From Candidatus Rifleibacteriota bacterium (GTDB taxonomy: Bacteria; Muiribacteriota; Ozemobacteria; Ozemobacterales; Ozemobacteraceae), in the NCBI GenBank assembly GCA_015232575.1, contig JADFZL010000002.1, forward strand, positions 496,001-560,000: DNA of 64,000 bases, in the 5' to 3' direction. Below, piece by piece: positions 62,320-64,000 of this stretch. A program made the translations under genes and the position numbers. The notes beneath the pieces are model-generated. The model made no database searches. It saw only the letters and a program-made list of their open reading frames with translations, and had not been told where the DNA came from. Numbering within the stretch: position 1 is the first letter of the stretch; each line of letters begins with the position of its first letter.

Positions 62320-63825
62320 TTAACCTTGGGAAAACTTGGTTCTTTCTTTCTGGATCTTTTCATCAAGGTTGACGTAAGCCTTATAGTAGCCTTCGAGTTC
62401 GTGTGGCATATATTCTTTCAGGCGGTATTTTTCAAAAGTTGTGTGCCCGAGTTTAATAAAAAGTTCTTCACGTTTTTGAGTGAACTTTTCTGCCTGATTT
62501 TGTTTTGGAGTTTTTGGCTGTGACTTTCCGAAGAGGTTCCTGATCTGGGCAAAGAACCCACCTGAGCTTTCAGTGTCCGCGCCATGTTCTTCTTCGGAAT
62601 ACTTCTGAATGAAATAATTCATTCGCAATATTTCATGGCTTTGTGTTAACAGTTCTGGTATCTGAAGGTCGCCTGCCTGATATATTTCAAAAACCACTCT
62701 TCCGATTTCCTTGAGTAATTCCTGCTGTTCGTTTTGAAGATCATTCAGAGCATATTTGATCATCGCATTTTGCGATAACCCTACAGCTTCTTCTTTTCCT
62801 TTTCGGAAGAATGTAGCAACAGATGACGATAAGTCACCTTGTTTAGAAGGCTTTTCCTTGGCTGTTTCAGTTGATTTTGCCGGAGTATCTTTTTTCTTTA
62901 TTAATGACGATGTTGGCGCCTCTACTCCAAATTTTTCCTCGTACAGCTTGAGGGATTTCAGAGCAGCTGTCTTGAATGGTTCATCACCGGTGGTTGAAGT
63001 GAGCTTCAGCCAGGAATGAGAAAACGAATCCTGATAGTTTGCAAGTGCGATAATTGCTTTGAGCCTTGTTTCAATTTGTCCAAGGCTCTTGGCTGAATCA
63101 ACAAGCATTGTAATGGCTGTACCCGAATTAATATGCGAAAGAGCGTGAATAGAGCTAACTTTCATCCATTCATCATTGGATTGCAGCATTTTCTTCAGAA
63201 TTGCGAAAACTTTTTCTTCTCCAAATGCTGCAAGTGCTTTTGCTGCAGATGCTCTGATTCTGTTATCAGTGTCTTCGAGTGCCGAGAAAAGAAGCGGGAT
63301 GGAATTTTCATCGTGCAGCGTTTCGAGTGCTTCAATTGCATTTGATCTGACACGTCGGTCAGGATCACTCAAAAATACTGTGAAAACCTTTGATTGTGAT
63401 TTATCGAGAAAGTTTTTAAGGCAACTAATCAGTGAAGCTTTTACAAAGTCATGGTATTCAGTCTTAAGCATTTCGATGAGCTGGTCTTTGTATTCGGACT
63501 TTTTCTCTTTTGAAATGCGCATAACAGCGTTTAATCGTTGTTCATAATCTTCAGACTGAAGGGCTTCATCTATTGGAACCAATTCATCGGGAGTCTGAGT
63601 CTTTGCATCAGCTTTCAGGCGGCGGAGTTTATCTATTGCTCTGCTTGCAAAAAAGCGTACCGACACATTCTTGTCGTGGGTTGACTTAATAAGTTCTTTC
63701 AGAACAGTTTCCCTTGTATCTGCATCAAGAATTTCGATTTTGAACAAAGTCATCGCAGAAAGGGTTCTCAAATCGTCATCCGGATTTGATAAATCTTTCA
63801 AAAGTCTCTTTATATTAATTTCCAT
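62320..63825 (-). CDS. HEAT-repeat protein 2
   Basis: 501 residues. HEAT repeats fill the first 300 residues (DLSNPDDDLRTLSAMTLFKI, STHDKNVSVRFFASRAIDKL, SDPDRRVRSNAIEALETL, EDTDNRIRASAAKALAAFG, QSNDEWMKVSSIHALSHI). A linker of low complexity (KKDTPAKSTETAKEKPSKQG) leads to a helical, coiled-coil-like C-terminus (NDLQNEQQELLKEIGRVVFE, EKFTQKREELFIKLG). Probably a scaffold with a self-association tail. Upstream neighbour is proS (30 bases). Confidence 0.88.
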   Translation of the reverse strand: MEINIKRLLKDLSNPDDDLRTLSAMTLFKIEILDADTRETVLKELIKSTHDKNVSVRFFASRAIDKLRRLKADAKTQTPDELVPIDEALQSEDYEQRLNAVMRISKEKKSEYKDQLIEMLKTEYHDFVKASLISCLKNFLDKSQSKVFTVFLSDPDRRVRSNAIEALETLHDENSIPLLFSALEDTDNRIRASAAKALAAFGEEKVFAILKKMLQSNDEWMKVSSIHALSHINSGTAITMLVDSAKSLGQIETRLKAIIALANYQDSFSHSWLKLTSTTGDEPFKTAALKSLKLYEEKFGVEAPTSSLIKKKDTPAKSTETAKEKPSKQGDLSSSVATFFRKGKEEAVGLSQNAMIKYALNDLQNEQQELLKEIGRVVFEIYQAGDLQIPELLTQSHEILRMNYFIQKYSEEEHGADTESSGGFFAQIRNLFGKSQPKTPKQNQAEKFTQKREELFIKLGHTTFEKYRLKEYMPHELEGYYKAYVNLDEKIQKERTKFSQG

Positions 63826-63855
63826 TATTCTTCACCCGGGCACTTTGCCAATGAT

Positions 63856-64000
63856 CTAGTAAGCTCTTGCAACGTATATTCTGTGTTTTGCTTCTTCTCC
63901 GCAGACAACGCATTTTGAAAAAGCCGGTTCATTCTGCAGACATCGTATTGTTGCACCAGCTTCGCTTTTAAAACGTTCTTCACATGAGGGTTTACCGCAC
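63856..64000 (-). CDS. proS: prolyl-tRNA synthetase, C-terminal end only
   Basis: 47 visible residues, CGKPSCEERFKSEAGATIRC to KCVVCGEEAKHRIYVARAY, then TAG at 63856. The paired CxxC-like cysteines, the GATIRC strand and the C-terminal ARAY/ARSY ending match the zinc-binding C-terminal domain of the eukaryote/archaeal-like (short) ProRS found in many bacteria. The rest lies beyond the window edge. Confidence 0.82.
   Translation of the reverse strand, partial: CGKPSCEERFKSEAGATIRCLQNEPAFSKCVVCGEEAKHRIYVARAY

Overview
The window is a 64 kb piece of an AT-rich (visibly about 40% GC) bacterial chromosome. The organism looks like a deep-branching Gram-negative bacterium with an outer membrane: there is a predicted outer-membrane beta-barrel, a lipoprotein, an AMIN/secretin-type protein and many Sec signal peptides. 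The gene mix (HEAT-repeat proteins, zinc-ribbon membrane proteins, FGE-sulfatase and carboxypeptidase-regulatory-like proteins, archaeal-type ProRS) recalls uncultured lineages such as Candidatus Riflebacteria. That placement is inference; no rRNA or standard phylogenetic marker is present except the end of proS.

Layout. 1-7.0 kb: sensory genes on the minus strand (partial PAS histidine kinase; hybrid PAS kinase-receiver translationally coupled to a CheB-CheR-PAS fusion). 7.4-12.7 kb: argG and argH plus an Rpn-type nuclease, bracketed by two inverted copies of a roughly 160 bp MITE-like element; a 43-codon membrane peptide gene and a decayed DUF4143 ATPase follow. 13.2-13.7 kb: a GC-rich 76-bp tandem array of nested palindromes. 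13.7-22 kb: an envelope-type operon of unknown function (zinc-ribbon protein, AMIN/STN protein, carboxypeptidase-regulatory-like protein, nicotinamidase-like hydrolase) facing two zinc-ribbon membrane proteins. 22-30.6 kb: CDF transporter, exported nitroreductase, B3/B4 protein, FGE-domain protein, lipase, outer-membrane protein, DJ-1 family protein, secreted phospholipase C-like protein. 30.9-33.4 kb: HD-domain protein and a type I restriction-modification scar. 33.5-44.4 kb: secreted metalloprotease, receiver-HDOD regulator, and an operon of lipoprotein, UPF0104 flippase-like protein, Ser/Thr kinase and histidine kinase.

44.9-57.3 kb is the most interesting part: an apparently undescribed RiPP cluster related to lasso peptides. 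It has a 55-residue precursor with the lasso leader motif YxxPxL, a PqqD-like leader-binding protein, a lasso-cyclase-like asparagine synthetase homologue lacking the glutaminase cysteine, two HPr-kinase-like proteins, three sulfotransferases, two radical SAM enzymes, a 2OG-Fe(II) oxygenase, a KpsC/KpsS-like glycosyltransferase and a chorismatase. No lasso leader peptidase (B2) and no dedicated exporter are seen. The likely logic is that PqqD presents the precursor, radical SAM, oxygenase, kinase and sulfotransferase enzymes decorate it, and the AsnB homologue closes a macrolactam on the only acidic residue of the C-terminal segment. This is inferred from family knowledge.

57.4-64 kb: an AAA-ATPase/PD-(D/E)XK gene, then a tightly packed minus-strand housekeeping operon (proS end, HEAT, apt, HEAT, methyltransferase, FemAB-like acyltransferase). 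At least four families of dispersed or tandem palindromic repeats punctuate the intergenic spaces; the 76-bp family sits right before gene starts.
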